Assembly (NCBI GenBank): GCA_021810145.1
Contig: JAJZJL010000031.1
Location: 1 to 38,687, forward strand
Direction of reading: 5' to 3'
DNA: 38,687 nt
Source: Planctomycetota bacterium
GTDB taxonomy: Bacteria > Planctomycetota > Phycisphaerae > WQYP01
Made by a program: the position numbers and the translations under genes. Positions within the stretch are counted from its first letter, which is position 1. Each line of letters begins with the position of its first letter. Of this stretch, positions 9,594-17,988 are shown piece by piece. The notes beneath the pieces were generated by a model that saw only the letters and a list, made by a program, of their open reading frames with translations, was not told the DNA's origin and did no database searches.

Positions 9594-9931
9594 GATATTG
9601 ATACCTCCAAAACCTCTTGCGATATTCTTTAGGAAGACCGCAACACCACCAACAAACCGGATGGAAACGGTCATGCCGCGTGACATGCGGCACAGATTCT
9701 TTCTTTTCTTCCTTCAAATCAAACGGGATGTTACAAGAAAACACCCGAAGGTCTTAAACACGCTCATTTGCTTACGTGTCCGACAACCTTAATAAGAGGC
9801 TAATACATCACATCGGCAAAGTCAAGAAAAATAAGAAAGAATATCCTGTATATTTGCGACATCTCGTTTATCAGTGTAATATCATGATATATGGACATAT
9901 TGGATCAATATCTTTAATAATTGGGTGTATT
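9594..9931. promoter_or_regulatory. Divergent regulatory region between PATR2 and araC-like gene
   Basis: This 338-bp interval separates two divergently transcribed starts. The half nearer the AraC gene (about 9780-9930) is clearly more AT-rich than its surroundings and holds a perfect 12-bp palindrome, ATATCATGATAT, at 9879-9890, 41 bp before the regulator's ATG. The interval presumably holds both promoters and the operator of the regulator. The tandem box found in the right half of the window does not occur here, so this locus is probably under different control. Confidence 0.55.
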
Positions 9932-10855
9932 ATGCACGACAAAAGCGACACACTTCACGCTTATTTTCCCGTCAATGAAGAGGCCATTGCCATCGGGCTT
10001 TACATCACCGGCGTCGGAACCGAGCACTTTGGGGTCAATCAACCCTATCCAAATCCATCGCACCCGGATATGTATGAATTCTCATGGAATATCGGACGCG
10101 TGCTGCCGGAATACCAACTGGTTTACATTGACAAGGGTGAAGGGGAATTTGAATCCGCCAGTGCGGGAAAACACAAGATTCACGCGGGTATGGTCATGAT
10201 GCTCATGCCCGACGAATGGCATCGTTACCGCCCCAACCCGAAGACCGGCTGGCTGGAATATTGGGTCTCATTCAACGGGCATCTGCCGCACCTTTGGCAG
10301 CAGAACGGCGTTGTTGTCCCAGCCCACCCGGTGCGATCGGTTATTCAACGCGATGCTTTGGCCAACGCCTTTCACAAAATCATCCAAATCGCCAGGGAAT
10401 GCCCCAAAGAAGAATTGACGGCCTCGTTTGAAGGTTTGGCCCTGCTGGCGACAATGTTTACAGCCATTACACCGCGCGCTGATGTCACGGCAACCGGCAA
10501 CGCGTCGAACCGATGGCAATTGGATGATGCGCTGGCGGGTGAGGCCCTGGACTTGATATGGAACTACAGCCACAGGAGCCTATCGGTCGGCGGTATCGCA
10601 AAAAGCCTGGGTGTGACACGACGAACATTGGAACGACGATTCCGATCCGCCCGTAAAAGAACCGTGATTGAGGAACTGACCGCATGCCGACTCTCCCGGG
10701 CGCAGCGGCTGCTTCGTGAGACTCATTTGTCCGTCAAACAAATCGCATCTCTGACCGGCTTTTCCAGTCCCGATTATTTGGCAACGGTCTTTCGCAAAAA
10801 GTTGAACATGCCGCCCCGCGGCTATCGACACAGACAGCGGAAACAGGCCTCCTGA
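9932..10855 (+). CDS. AraC-family transcriptional regulator (cupin sensor plus HTH)
   Basis: The 307-residue protein has an N-terminal AraC-type cupin sensor (about 1-160; QLVYIDKGEGEFES, KIHAGMVMMLMPDEWHRYRP) and a C-terminal double helix-turn-helix (about 205-302; LSVGGIAKSLGVTRRTLERR and LSVKQIASLTGFSSPDYLATVF), the usual AraC/XylS layout. The start is set at the ATG at 9932, because the GTG at 9776 would add 52 residues encoded by AT-rich, promoter-like DNA, and the family normally begins just before the cupin. No strong Shine-Dalgarno is visible. It is the only clear plus-strand gene of the window and is divergent from PATR2, suggesting that it senses a sugar and controls the left locus, itself, or both. 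Confidence 0.93.
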   Translation: MHDKSDTLHAYFPVNEEAIAIGLYITGVGTEHFGVNQPYPNPSHPDMYEFSWNIGRVLPEYQLVYIDKGEGEFESASAGKHKIHAGMVMMLMPDEWHRYRPNPKTGWLEYWVSFNGHLPHLWQQNGVVVPAHPVRSVIQRDALANAFHKIIQIARECPKEELTASFEGLALLATMFTAITPRADVTATGNASNRWQLDDALAGEALDLIWNYSHRSLSVGGIAKSLGVTRRTLERRFRSARKRTVIEELTACRLSRAQRLLRETHLSVKQIASLTGFSSPDYLATVFRKKLNMPPRGYRHRQRKQAS

Positions 10856-10970
10856 CTTTTTTTCAACAGCTCACACAACTCCATGCGACGTATCAACACG
10901 GCGGCCCAGGGGTGCCTGCCCTTATTTTCTGTCGCCATGCCGGTGTTGGTATTGGTGGCGGTGTAAACAC

Positions 10971-11350
10971 TTATGGCACAAAACCAACGGAACGAATTTT
11001 AACCCGTGCTCCGCGCTGGCCGGTGAGAACCGGATCAATCCGCAGTTGCGCAATGGAGCCATGATAGAATTTGTTGCCCGAGAGTCGAATGGCGTAAAGA
11101 TAGTATCTCCCGTCCCCTTTTACGGGAAACTCCACCCGCGATTCCGGCGAAAAGCCGGTTTCCTTAAACCCCCGCCAATAAGGAAGTTCCCGCAAACGCA
11201 CCAATGGTTACCTGGCAAGCCGTGATCGATGCGAGCAGGAATAGTCCATTGGACCGATGCGCCAATCTGCGGACCACACGGAGTATTCCATTGCTGCGGA
11301 TTGTCACAATCCGGCATTATTGATATTGCCCGGCGCATTGTTATCGGAGC
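10971..11350 (-). pseudogene. Decayed C-terminal fragment of a larger carbohydrate-associated protein
   Basis: A 77-codon reading frame (10971-11204) looks genuine: YWRGFKETGFSPESRVEFPV, then YYLYAIRL and GSIAQLRIDPVLTGQ. This resembles the last strands of a jelly-roll domain common at the end of secreted planctomycete proteins (pattern ...LRxDP...G...V.I..). There is no matching start; an in-frame TAA lies just before the TTG, and the upstream 150 bp keep protein-like segments only in other frames. It lies directly after the sugar isomerase stop, ending the catabolic operon. The remnant reading is my inference, and the extent to 11350 is approximate. Confidence 0.5.
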
Positions 11351-11356
11351 ATGGTA

Positions 11357-12763
11357 TCAGATAAATTCCATGCGCATAACCCGGGCAAAGCGTTTGAGCA
11401 AGCCCAGATGATGTCCCTCAAAAACAACCACATGATGCGGCATACCGTGGTGGCACAGGTCATCGAACCACTGGCGCGGATCCTGGCTCTGCAACTGAAC
11501 CAGGCCGTTGGTACCCATGAGATGGCGCCGGGGTTGAATCGTCCGGCCCTCCCGCGCAGAGAGGTAATATTTCCCGTCACAACGCCAGAATCGCAGGACT
11601 GTAACCGGCATTCTGGCGCGAAGTGTGGCTTCAATAATCGCCGGCTTCTTGATATTAAAATGCCGCGCAATGACCGGTGCTCCCGGTTCGCCGGCCCTTG
11701 CGCACAGCGACATGGGTGCCGCCCCGCCGTGCCACACCGTAATTGTTTCCGCATCGTGCTCAAGCCAATCGGTTAAATAGCACCGTCCCATGCCCAGTGA
11801 TTCTCCTATCCAGGCGGTCATGGCACCGTCGGCATCGCCTTCGCAGGCCACCGCACGACCTTCATCCGTGAGCCGGGCGATGCCCAGATACGGCCACTGA
11901 CCAAAATTATTGGGTATTTCGGGCCATTCCCGAATGGTCATGGCATCCAGTGACTCATGGTTCATGAACCAGCGCATCGCCAGATAGAGCCGCGAGGCCA
12001 TCGGCAGGTCTTCGTCACTGGTGTCCTTATGTTTCAAATCCATATTTTTAACCGCTTCGACATCCGCAGCCACTTCGGCGTCTTTGAATCCCAGCACCAC
12101 ATCCGCAAACTCCATGAGACTGAAAGTCTGCATTTGCACCCCCAGACCGTGGTGAACCGAAAAAGGATCCGCGCCCATAGCAAAGTAGCCCGGAGCCTGA
12201 CCACCGATCACTCCCAGGCGGGCCGTTCGAAGCCGCCGAACCGTTGCAGCCAGACGCACAGCGCCGGTCAAGCTCTGTTGCGTTGCCGGCGATTGCGGGT
12301 CACCATAAACCATTTCGTAGCTGTGGCCCATTTGACGGAAGGTCGATGCCCAGCAATGCACACCAACGAGAGAGCAGGAACTGATCATATCCCCCTGCGG
12401 ATTTTCAGGTGTGGCCCAAAGCACCGGCGGATCCGGCCAGAACTGCGCCACAGTGGGGGCAAGCCGTCCATCAGCCATCGTGGTCTGCAATAACAAGAGA
12501 ACTTCCACCTCACGGGCTTTACACGCGGCCACCGCCTGTTGCAGGGATTTGTCATCAACGGCCTTGTGGGGCGGCTCAAAGATGGTCATATCGGTTCCGG
12601 TCAGCGAGGCACGCACTTTTTTCTCCATCTGTGCACCCCAGGACATATCGAACCCGGGGCGTTTTCGACCGAGAAAAATAAGTCCCACTGATACGGGCCC
12701 ATTACGCAGCACCCTTGCGTCTAACTTCGGCGCAGGAAGAGTTTCCACCTGATTGCTGATCAT
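11357..12763 (-). CDS. L-fucose/L-arabinose isomerase-family sugar isomerase
   Basis: The 468-residue protein fits the FucI/AraA-like fold: an N-terminal Rossmann-type half (VSVGLIFLGRKRPGFD, EVEVLLLLQTTMADG, ARLGVIGGQAPGYF) and a C-terminal half with AVACEGDADGAMTAWI, which supplies the metal-binding Glu, YLTDWLEHD, and a late His cluster (PHHVVVFEGHH). Members convert aldoses to ketoses using Mn2+ or similar. The start ATG at 12763 overlaps the aldehyde dehydrogenase stop (ATGA), with AGGAG upstream, so the two are translationally coupled. In the operon it would perform the first step, turning an aldose, possibly sulfoquinovose, into a ketose for aldol cleavage. The substrate cannot be read from sequence, and L-fucose or another deoxy-sugar is equally possible. 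Confidence 0.8.
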   Translation of the reverse strand: MISNQVETLPAPKLDARVLRNGPVSVGLIFLGRKRPGFDMSWGAQMEKKVRASLTGTDMTIFEPPHKAVDDKSLQQAVAACKAREVEVLLLLQTTMADGRLAPTVAQFWPDPPVLWATPENPQGDMISSCSLVGVHCWASTFRQMGHSYEMVYGDPQSPATQQSLTGAVRLAATVRRLRTARLGVIGGQAPGYFAMGADPFSVHHGLGVQMQTFSLMEFADVVLGFKDAEVAADVEAVKNMDLKHKDTSDEDLPMASRLYLAMRWFMNHESLDAMTIREWPEIPNNFGQWPYLGIARLTDEGRAVACEGDADGAMTAWIGESLGMGRCYLTDWLEHDAETITVWHGGAAPMSLCARAGEPGAPVIARHFNIKKPAIIEATLRARMPVTVLRFWRCDGKYYLSAREGRTIQPRRHLMGTNGLVQLQSQDPRQWFDDLCHHGMPHHVVVFEGHHLGLLKRFARVMRMEFI

Positions 12764-14187
12764 ACATGCACTCCTAATGAAATATGTTTCGTTTCCATAA
12801 AGCCGTCCAAACCCTCCATACCCAATTCACGTCCCCATCCGCTTTCCTTCACACCCCCGAACGGACATTGACTCGTTGATGGAACTGCATCATTAATGCC
12901 GACCGTGCCGGCTTCCAATGATTCCATCAGCCGCATAGTTCGATCCAGGTCTCGTGTAAACGCATAGGCCGCCAAGCCATACGGTGATGCGTTGGCCCGT
13001 TCGATCGCCTCAGATTCGGTATTAAATGAGCACACCGGGGCCACCGGCGCAAACGTTTCCTCGGACATGCACAATGCCTGATCCGGGACATCCGCGAGAA
13101 TCGTGGGTTCAAGAAAGCTGCCCTTGCGGTCAAGCCGCTTGCCGCCGCATAGCAATCTGGCACCCCGGCGAACCGCTTCGTCAATATGCTCAAGCGCCTT
13201 GGTTAAAGCGTGGTTATTAATTAACGGGCCGATCTGCACACCATCCTGCAGTCCATCGCCGACCTGCATGGCTTGTGCTTTTTTCGTGAATTGCTCGAGG
13301 AACGCATTGTAAACGGGCTTGTGCACATATATCCGGTTGGAGGCAATGCAAGATTGCCCGGTATTACGAAATTTCGTAACGATGGCACCTTCCACCGCCG
13401 CGTCCAAGTCCGCATCCTCAAAGATCAATAGCGGCGCATGGCCTCCGAGTTCCAGCGACAGTGGTTTTACGTGCGCCGCCGCTCCGTGGACTAGCGCCCT
13501 TCCCACCTCGGTCGAGCCGGTAAATGTGATTTTGCGGCAAAGAGGATTGGTTAAAAATTCCTGGGCGATATCCGCCGATGGTCCCAACACCAACTGAAAA
13601 ACCCCCGGCGGCAGTTTTGCGGCATGCACACATTCGGCTAAAGCCAGCGCGCAAAGCGGCGTGGCGCTGGCCGGTTTCAGTATAACCGTACAACCGGCGG
13701 CCAGAGCGGGCGCCACTTTGCGCAGGGCCAGAACCAGCGGAAAATTCCATGGGCTGATTGCGGCCACAACGCCTACCGGCGTTTTGAGCACCAGATGCCG
13801 CTTGCCGCGAACCTGATGCGGAATGGTTCGACCATATACGCGTCGGGCCTCCTGGGCAAACCATCGCAGGTGGTCAACGGACATGGCGACTTCCCCCCGG
13901 CTTTGTGCCAGAGGCTTGCCATTCTCCATGGTTATCGTCCGGGCGATATAATCACCCCGGCGGTCCAGTTCGTCGGCAATTTTTTCCAGGTATTCGCCGC
14001 GCTGTTTTCCGGGGATTTCGCGCCACTGCTGAAACGCCCGATGCGCAGCGGCAACGGCCTGTCCGACAGCGGCACGATCTATTGTGCAGACCTCGCTGAA
14101 GATCTCATCAAGAGCCGGATTCACAACGCCGATTTTCGTCTGCGTGTGCACCCATTGGCCATCGAGATAAAGTGGAAGAGCCTTCAT
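12760..14187 (-). CDS. NAD(P)+-dependent aldehyde dehydrogenase (succinate-semialdehyde/lactaldehyde type)
   Basis: The full-length (475 aa) ALDH superfamily enzyme has all catalytic features: SPWNFP with N148, K171 in ILKPAS, the nucleotide-binding GSTEVG loop (about 224-229), general base E246 in LELGG, and nucleophile C280 in NTGQSCIASNR. It most resembles GabD-like dehydrogenases, the group that also includes lactaldehyde and sulfolactaldehyde dehydrogenases. It would oxidise the three-carbon aldehyde released by aldol cleavage. The ATG overlaps the stop of the transaldolase-like gene and its own stop overlaps the isomerase start, both by 4 bp, so this is a tightly coupled cytoplasmic operon. 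The aldehyde substrate is inferred from context only. Confidence 0.92.
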   Translation of the reverse strand: MKALPLYLDGQWVHTQTKIGVVNPALDEIFSEVCTIDRAAVGQAVAAAHRAFQQWREIPGKQRGEYLEKIADELDRRGDYIARTITMENGKPLAQSRGEVAMSVDHLRWFAQEARRVYGRTIPHQVRGKRHLVLKTPVGVVAAISPWNFPLVLALRKVAPALAAGCTVILKPASATPLCALALAECVHAAKLPPGVFQLVLGPSADIAQEFLTNPLCRKITFTGSTEVGRALVHGAAAHVKPLSLELGGHAPLLIFEDADLDAAVEGAIVTKFRNTGQSCIASNRIYVHKPVYNAFLEQFTKKAQAMQVGDGLQDGVQIGPLINNHALTKALEHIDEAVRRGARLLCGGKRLDRKGSFLEPTILADVPDQALCMSEETFAPVAPVCSFNTESEAIERANASPYGLAAYAFTRDLDRTMRLMESLEAGTVGINDAVPSTSQCPFGGVKESGWGRELGMEGLDGFMETKHISLGVHV

Positions 14188-14705
14188 GAGCCTGGCACCT
14201 TTTTCCAGTCGTTGGGAAACATTTCAATGCCCGTATCGGTTAAGAGGTGCCGGTACAACTGCCGCAGTACGTCAAACCGCATGGTGCATATCTCCGCGCC
14301 CGCAAGTGCCGCTTCCAGTACATGTATCGGACGGCGCACGGCCGCCACGATAATCTCGGTCTGGAACCGATAATTACGGCAATTTGTTCTGATCTGCCGG
14401 ACCAGATCCGCTGCCAATTGAACGGTTTGTTCTCTAAACCGAGGTGACCGTACCACGGCAACGCCCTTTCCGGCTCCGCGTCCGGACAACTCCAGAGCCA
14501 TACCGTGGTGCAAACGCGTTGGCAGCACCGAATCGGGGCGCAGATATGCGACGTCCGAGGCCATGTGCATTGCCATAGTCCACGTCCGCAATACCACCGG
14601 ATCACCAACGCCCGGTAAACCGGCGACGTCCGGGAATTTTCCGTTTAACTGCGTACCGATAACCGGTGCCGGCACCATCTTTTTTTGCCTCAGCACAATC
14701 CGCAT
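14184..14705 (-). CDS. Truncated transaldolase/fructose-6-phosphate aldolase-like protein
   Basis: The 173-residue protein's second half matches the C-terminal part of FSA/TalC-type transaldolases: YRFQTEIIVAAVRRPIHVLEA, LAGAEICTMRFDVLRQL and LLTDTGIEMFPNDWKKV. A full enzyme has about 215-235 residues. The first 90 or so residues here do not resemble the N-terminal half-barrel, and no VKVP/VKIP-type strand with the Schiff-base lysine is visible. The other two minus frames of the preceding 250 bp do not supply it either. The start is uncertain: the ATG at 14705 has AGGA nearby, while a GTG at 14723 would overlap the suyB-like stop. The intact coupling to the next gene argues that it is still translated. 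It may be an inactive remnant or a divergent, repurposed domain. Confidence 0.65.
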   Translation of the reverse strand: MRIVLRQKKMVPAPVIGTQLNGKFPDVAGLPGVGDPVVLRTWTMAMHMASDVAYLRPDSVLPTRLHHGMALELSGRGAGKGVAVVRSPRFREQTVQLAADLVRQIRTNCRNYRFQTEIIVAAVRRPIHVLEAALAGAEICTMRFDVLRQLYRHLLTDTGIEMFPNDWKKVPGS

Positions 14706-14715
14706 ATGTATGATC

Positions 14716-15879
14716 CTATGCACTGCGATACAGCTTGGTCAGAACAAATTCACGGTGTCCCAGCACCTCCGCGGCAGTCAGGCGGCCGTTGCACGTGCGC
14801 AACATGATTTCCAGCAACCTGTCCCCGGCCTGATCGACCGACATTTCTCCGCGGAGTATGGCGGATACATCAAGATCAATGTGTTCGCTCATGGTTGAAC
14901 AGGTCACGGGATTGGCTGAAAGCTTGATAACCGGTTCAATCGGATTACCGATGACATTTCCCTGTCCCGTGGGAAACAGATGCACCACCGCTCCCGAGGC
15001 CGCCCACAGTGTTACCGCTTCCGCAGCGGCGGATGACGTGTCCATGAACCACAAGCCTTTGCCGCCGGGGGCTTGTGCAGGTTTTAGAACACCGACAAAC
15101 CTGGTTTTTTTACCCAGTTTTTCAATATTGCCCAGCGCCTTTTCTTCAATGGTCGTAAGCCCCCCGCGAATGTTTCCCTTGGTCGGCTGGGATTCCGACA
15201 GATCGTCGGTTTTTTCTTTGAAAATCATTTCGCTGTAACTGGCCCAAACCTTCATGAAGGCTTCGGCAACTTCAGCAGTCGCGGCTTTGGATTTTACAAT
15301 ATGCTCGCCACCGGTGAGTTCGGAGGTTTCACCAAATGATGCCGTCGCACCCTGCGCCACGGTTTTATCAATAACATTACCCACCGCCGGGCAGGATCCC
15401 AGACCGGTAGTGGTATCGGACTCACCGCACTTTACCGAAATGTACAGTTCATCGATCCGGCAGTGTTCGCGTTTCAGTTCGCTGGCCCAGTGAACGTATT
15501 GCTTCGCCTGGACCGATGCGGCCGCGATGGTCTGGATATCGCCGTGACGTTCAATTGAAAAGCCCGCCACGGGCTTGCCGGTTCTGGCGATGCCATCGAC
15601 AATACGCTGCGTCCAGCCCGGTTCAATACCGATCACCACACATGCCGCGACATTGGGATTCGCGCCGGTTCCGATCATCGTGCGGAAAAACAATTCGAGA
15701 TCTTCGCCGAACTGCAGCCGCCCGTACGCGTGCGGCAGCGCCAGCGTTCCTTTGATATTATTCGCAACGGCCTCGCATGCCGCATTGGAAATGTCGTCCA
15801 CCGGCAGGATCACGACATGATTGCGGATGCCAACCCGGCCATTTTCGCGGCGATAACCACTGAATGAAGCGTCAACCAT
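14716..15879 (-). CDS. suyB: UxaA-family lyase large subunit, SuyB-like ((2R)-sulfolactate sulfo-lyase beta candidate)
   Basis: The 387-residue protein begins at the ATG at 15879 (GAGGTGG upstream, lying in the last codons of the small-subunit gene); the ORF-track start at 16140 overruns that gene. It has the UxaA/altronase large-domain layout: [59 protein letters not shown], and [18 protein letters not shown] near the C-terminus. The PVDDISNA and GIEPGW variants, and the separate small subunit, remind me of SuyB rather than altronate dehydratase, where both parts are usually fused. SuyAB eliminates sulfite from sulfolactate to give pyruvate. Alternatives are a sugar-acid dehydratase for altronate or galactarate. 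UxaA-family membership is firm; the sulfo-lyase assignment is inference. Confidence 0.7.
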   Translation of the reverse strand: MVDASFSGYRRENGRVGIRNHVVILPVDDISNAACEAVANNIKGTLALPHAYGRLQFGEDLELFFRTMIGTGANPNVAACVVIGIEPGWTQRIVDGIARTGKPVAGFSIERHGDIQTIAAASVQAKQYVHWASELKREHCRIDELYISVKCGESDTTTGLGSCPAVGNVIDKTVAQGATASFGETSELTGGEHIVKSKAATAEVAEAFMKVWASYSEMIFKEKTDDLSESQPTKGNIRGGLTTIEEKALGNIEKLGKKTRFVGVLKPAQAPGGKGLWFMDTSSAAAEAVTLWAASGAVVHLFPTGQGNVIGNPIEPVIKLSANPVTCSTMSEHIDLDVSAILRGEMSVDQAGDRLLEIMLRTCNGRLTAAEVLGHREFVLTKLYRSA

Positions 15880-15883
15880 TGTT

Positions 15884-16162
15884 TTACCACCTCTTGGTTT
15901 TGAGATTGTGAACATGAACATGCTCGCCGGTCTTGATCGGCGCAACAACTTTACCGATATCACAGCCGTATTTAATGATCGTGTCACCGGGTTGAAAATC
16001 GCGCAGCGCGATTTTGTGACCCAGTGGAATATCCATCCGTGCCTTGACGCGCGGCGCAGCCTGACCATGCAGTGCGGCCCCCTGCACCTCCTGTCCGGCC
16101 TTGATGTCAATAACCGCGACGCCGACGCCGTCTTGCGCATCGTGCAGCAGAAACGCCTTCAT
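15884..16162 (-). CDS. suyA: UxaA N-terminal (SAF-domain) small subunit, SuyA-like
   Basis: The 92-residue SAF-domain protein starts at the ATG at 16162, preceded by AAGGAG with an 8-nt spacer; the GTG at 16171 used by the ORF track overlaps that ribosome site. [40 protein letters not shown] and a terminal KTKRW match the N-terminal domain of altronate dehydratase-family enzymes and, to my recollection, the alpha subunit of sulfolactate sulfo-lyase. It would form the active lyase with the large subunit encoded 4 bp downstream. It is the first gene of the catabolic operon; a tandem regulatory box lies about 415 bp upstream. Confidence 0.75.
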   Translation of the reverse strand: MKAFLLHDAQDGVGVAVIDIKAGQEVQGAALHGQAAPRVKARMDIPLGHKIALRDFQPGDTIIKYGCDIGKVVAPIKTGEHVHVHNLKTKRW

Positions 16163-16855
16163 GTGTATCACTCCTTACCTGCCGGCTTTGTATGCATGCG
16201 TGACCGGGCGATCCGGCCGGACGCACAGTGTTCTTCCGCGGCCGATGCTCCAGCCGGGATGCATCTCAAAGCCTGTTAACTTCCAGTGTCAGTAAACATA
16301 CTTCCCCCACCCACAAAGGGAAGTTCCGAATTTAATCAATTACAGTGCTCATTTTCGTCAGGGCGATACCATTGCCATCCTGCCGGTTTTGGTCGGGAAG
16401 GCCAGGCACCGGCCCGCGCCGGCTGGTGGGCATTGATTATCGCACCTTACATGCCCCTCGCACGCGTGCATTGCCGCACGACGCAATCAACCATCCTTTC
16501 TCACCGCCTGAACCCGCGTGCAGCACGCAAGTCACTGGCTGAAAGACACTTTCCCATCATTGGGAAGTGAATACAAGTCCCACTTTTCATCAAGTGCTGT
16601 ACCACTTTTAATCATGCGTACATACGCCAGGCGTCAAGAAATCGTGGCTTGGGGCGGGGCACCAGGCGGCCGTCGGCAGGATGCCAGGTGCCACACGGTT
16701 CCAGCGCTACCGGGGGAAGAATACCGGTGCGAAGCTGTTGATGCGCTCCGCTTGGAATAATTATTGAGGGCGATGGGGATCCACGCCTGGCACGGCCATC
16801 AGCTCCGCACGGGATCGCGGCGGTCGCCAACGCTTCGCGCGGCTACGGGCAATTG
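16163..16855. other. Non-coding interval upstream of the suyAB-like operon
   Basis: No convincing gene is seen in this 693-bp stretch; the short ORFs on both strands lack ribosome sites and family features. It contains one copy of the tandem regulatory box (16577-16614) and, just downstream in the direction of the operon, a near-perfect palindrome CTTTCCCA-TCAT-TGGGAAG (16549-16567). The leader from box to suyA-like start is about 415 nt, much longer than at the other boxes. Confidence 0.5.
16577..16614 (-). promoter_or_regulatory. Tandem regulatory box upstream of suyAB-like operon
   Basis: On the minus strand two direct half-sites, TGATTAAAAGTGGTAC and TGATGAAAAGTGGGAC, repeat with a 22-bp period. 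The sequence is nearly the same as the box at 30045-30082. Unlike the other four copies, the position 22 nt downstream (16549-16554, GGAAAG) is not a -10-like hexamer but part of a palindrome. It could be a repressed, inactive or differently organised promoter. Confidence 0.65.
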
Positions 16856-17938
16856 TTACCACGCGAAGTAAAAACCCTTGCCGTAGGAAACTTTCTCCAT
16901 TGTGCGTACCCTGACCTGTGACATCGGCTGCCATACCACCGCGCCTTCGTTATACAGTTCGTGCACGCCATCCGGCAAATAGTTGTTATTGGATGTATCG
17001 ACGTGGTTGGATGCCGGTGTGTAAGCGGAACCTTGGCCGTTTGGGGCCTGTCCCCATGTCGCTGATTTACCCATGTACGGCGGTGCCTTGTCGGGCGAAA
17101 GCCCCAGTGGGCTTATAAGCGCGACATCGGAAGCGAGAAGCTCGCCGGGATTGGATTGCGGATTTTCCGCTGGCATGTGGCCTGTTTGGGTATTGTAGAA
17201 AGTCCAGGAGCGGTAGTTGGGCAACCTCGGATGGGGACCAGCCGCAAGCTCACGTACACGCATATCGTAGGCCTTACTGTAACCCGTTGGAAAGTTGGAG
17301 CCCGGGGGCGACCTGCCTGTTCCACGGTCCACCCAGTAGCAGTACCCGCTGTAAAAGTCCCAACGGTCAAGCAGGCCCGTGCCGGGATCGTAAAAGTTCG
17401 GCTTTATCTGGTTCGCCTGGCTGATCACGCCTGGCTGCGTGGAAAAGAGCAGCGAAATACCATTCGCACTGGGCGTAAGGATACCGGGTCGAACATCGAC
17501 CATCTGTTTATTGACCACACCAAAGCTTTCATTGTAAAGCAGGGAAAATCCCCATTGTGCAACAACGTTTCTCCTCGTACTGGTGCGGAATCCACCGAAG
17601 GGGAGCATATTATCGTTCGTCACGGGATAACCCCCGTACTCATTGAAATATTCCTGCATCGCGACGCCGATTTGCCGCAGGTTTGAAGCACAGCCGATTT
17701 GCAGCGCCAAATCCCGCGCCCGTACGATAGCCGGCAACAGCAACGCAATCAGCAGGCCAATAATGGCGGTAACGACCAGCAATTCTGTGACGGTAAACGC
17801 CGGCGGCCGCGGCGACCTCAGTGGCCAAGGAGCAACGATCAATGAACCGGATGGCAGCGCCAGTCTTAACATTGGATGAACGCCTATGTTACTAATCTGC
17901 GGCTCACCATCCAGATTCGCGCGATGTCCGATTTTCAT
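16856..17938 (-). CDS. Pseudopilin-like protein 2
   Basis: The 360-residue protein has a long leader (about 47 residues) before FTVTELLVVTAIIGLLIALL, the prepilin methylation/transmembrane helix; Glu+5 is present but the residue before the cleavage site is Ala (PPA|FTV) instead of the usual Gly. The body has the paralogue features [87 protein letters not shown] and the C-terminus GFYFAW. The start ATG at 17938 follows GAGGAA with a 7-nt spacer. It lies 50 bp downstream of the thioredoxin-like gene and is the last gene of the envelope cluster; no hydrolase gene follows it directly, unlike its paralogues. Confidence 0.9.
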   Translation of the reverse strand: MKIGHRANLDGEPQISNIGVHPMLRLALPSGSLIVAPWPLRSPRPPAFTVTELLVVTAIIGLLIALLLPAIVRARDLALQIGCASNLRQIGVAMQEYFNEYGGYPVTNDNMLPFGGFRTSTRRNVVAQWGFSLLYNESFGVVNKQMVDVRPGILTPSANGISLLFSTQPGVISQANQIKPNFYDPGTGLLDRWDFYSGYCYWVDRGTGRSPPGSNFPTGYSKAYDMRVRELAAGPHPRLPNYRSWTFYNTQTGHMPAENPQSNPGELLASDVALISPLGLSPDKAPPYMGKSATWGQAPNGQGSAYTPASNHVDTSNNNYLPDGVHELYNEGAVVWQPMSQVRVRTMEKVSYGKGFYFAW

Positions 17939-17988
17939 TGTTCGTTCCTCAATGCGAGCGGCTCATCAGGCCTATTTTTGCTCATTGC

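Noticed and set aside
9776-9931. N-terminal extension of the AraC-like protein from a GTG
   Set aside because: The encoded residues are unlike the family, the DNA is AT-rich and promoter-like, and the cupin domain begins after the ATG at 9932.
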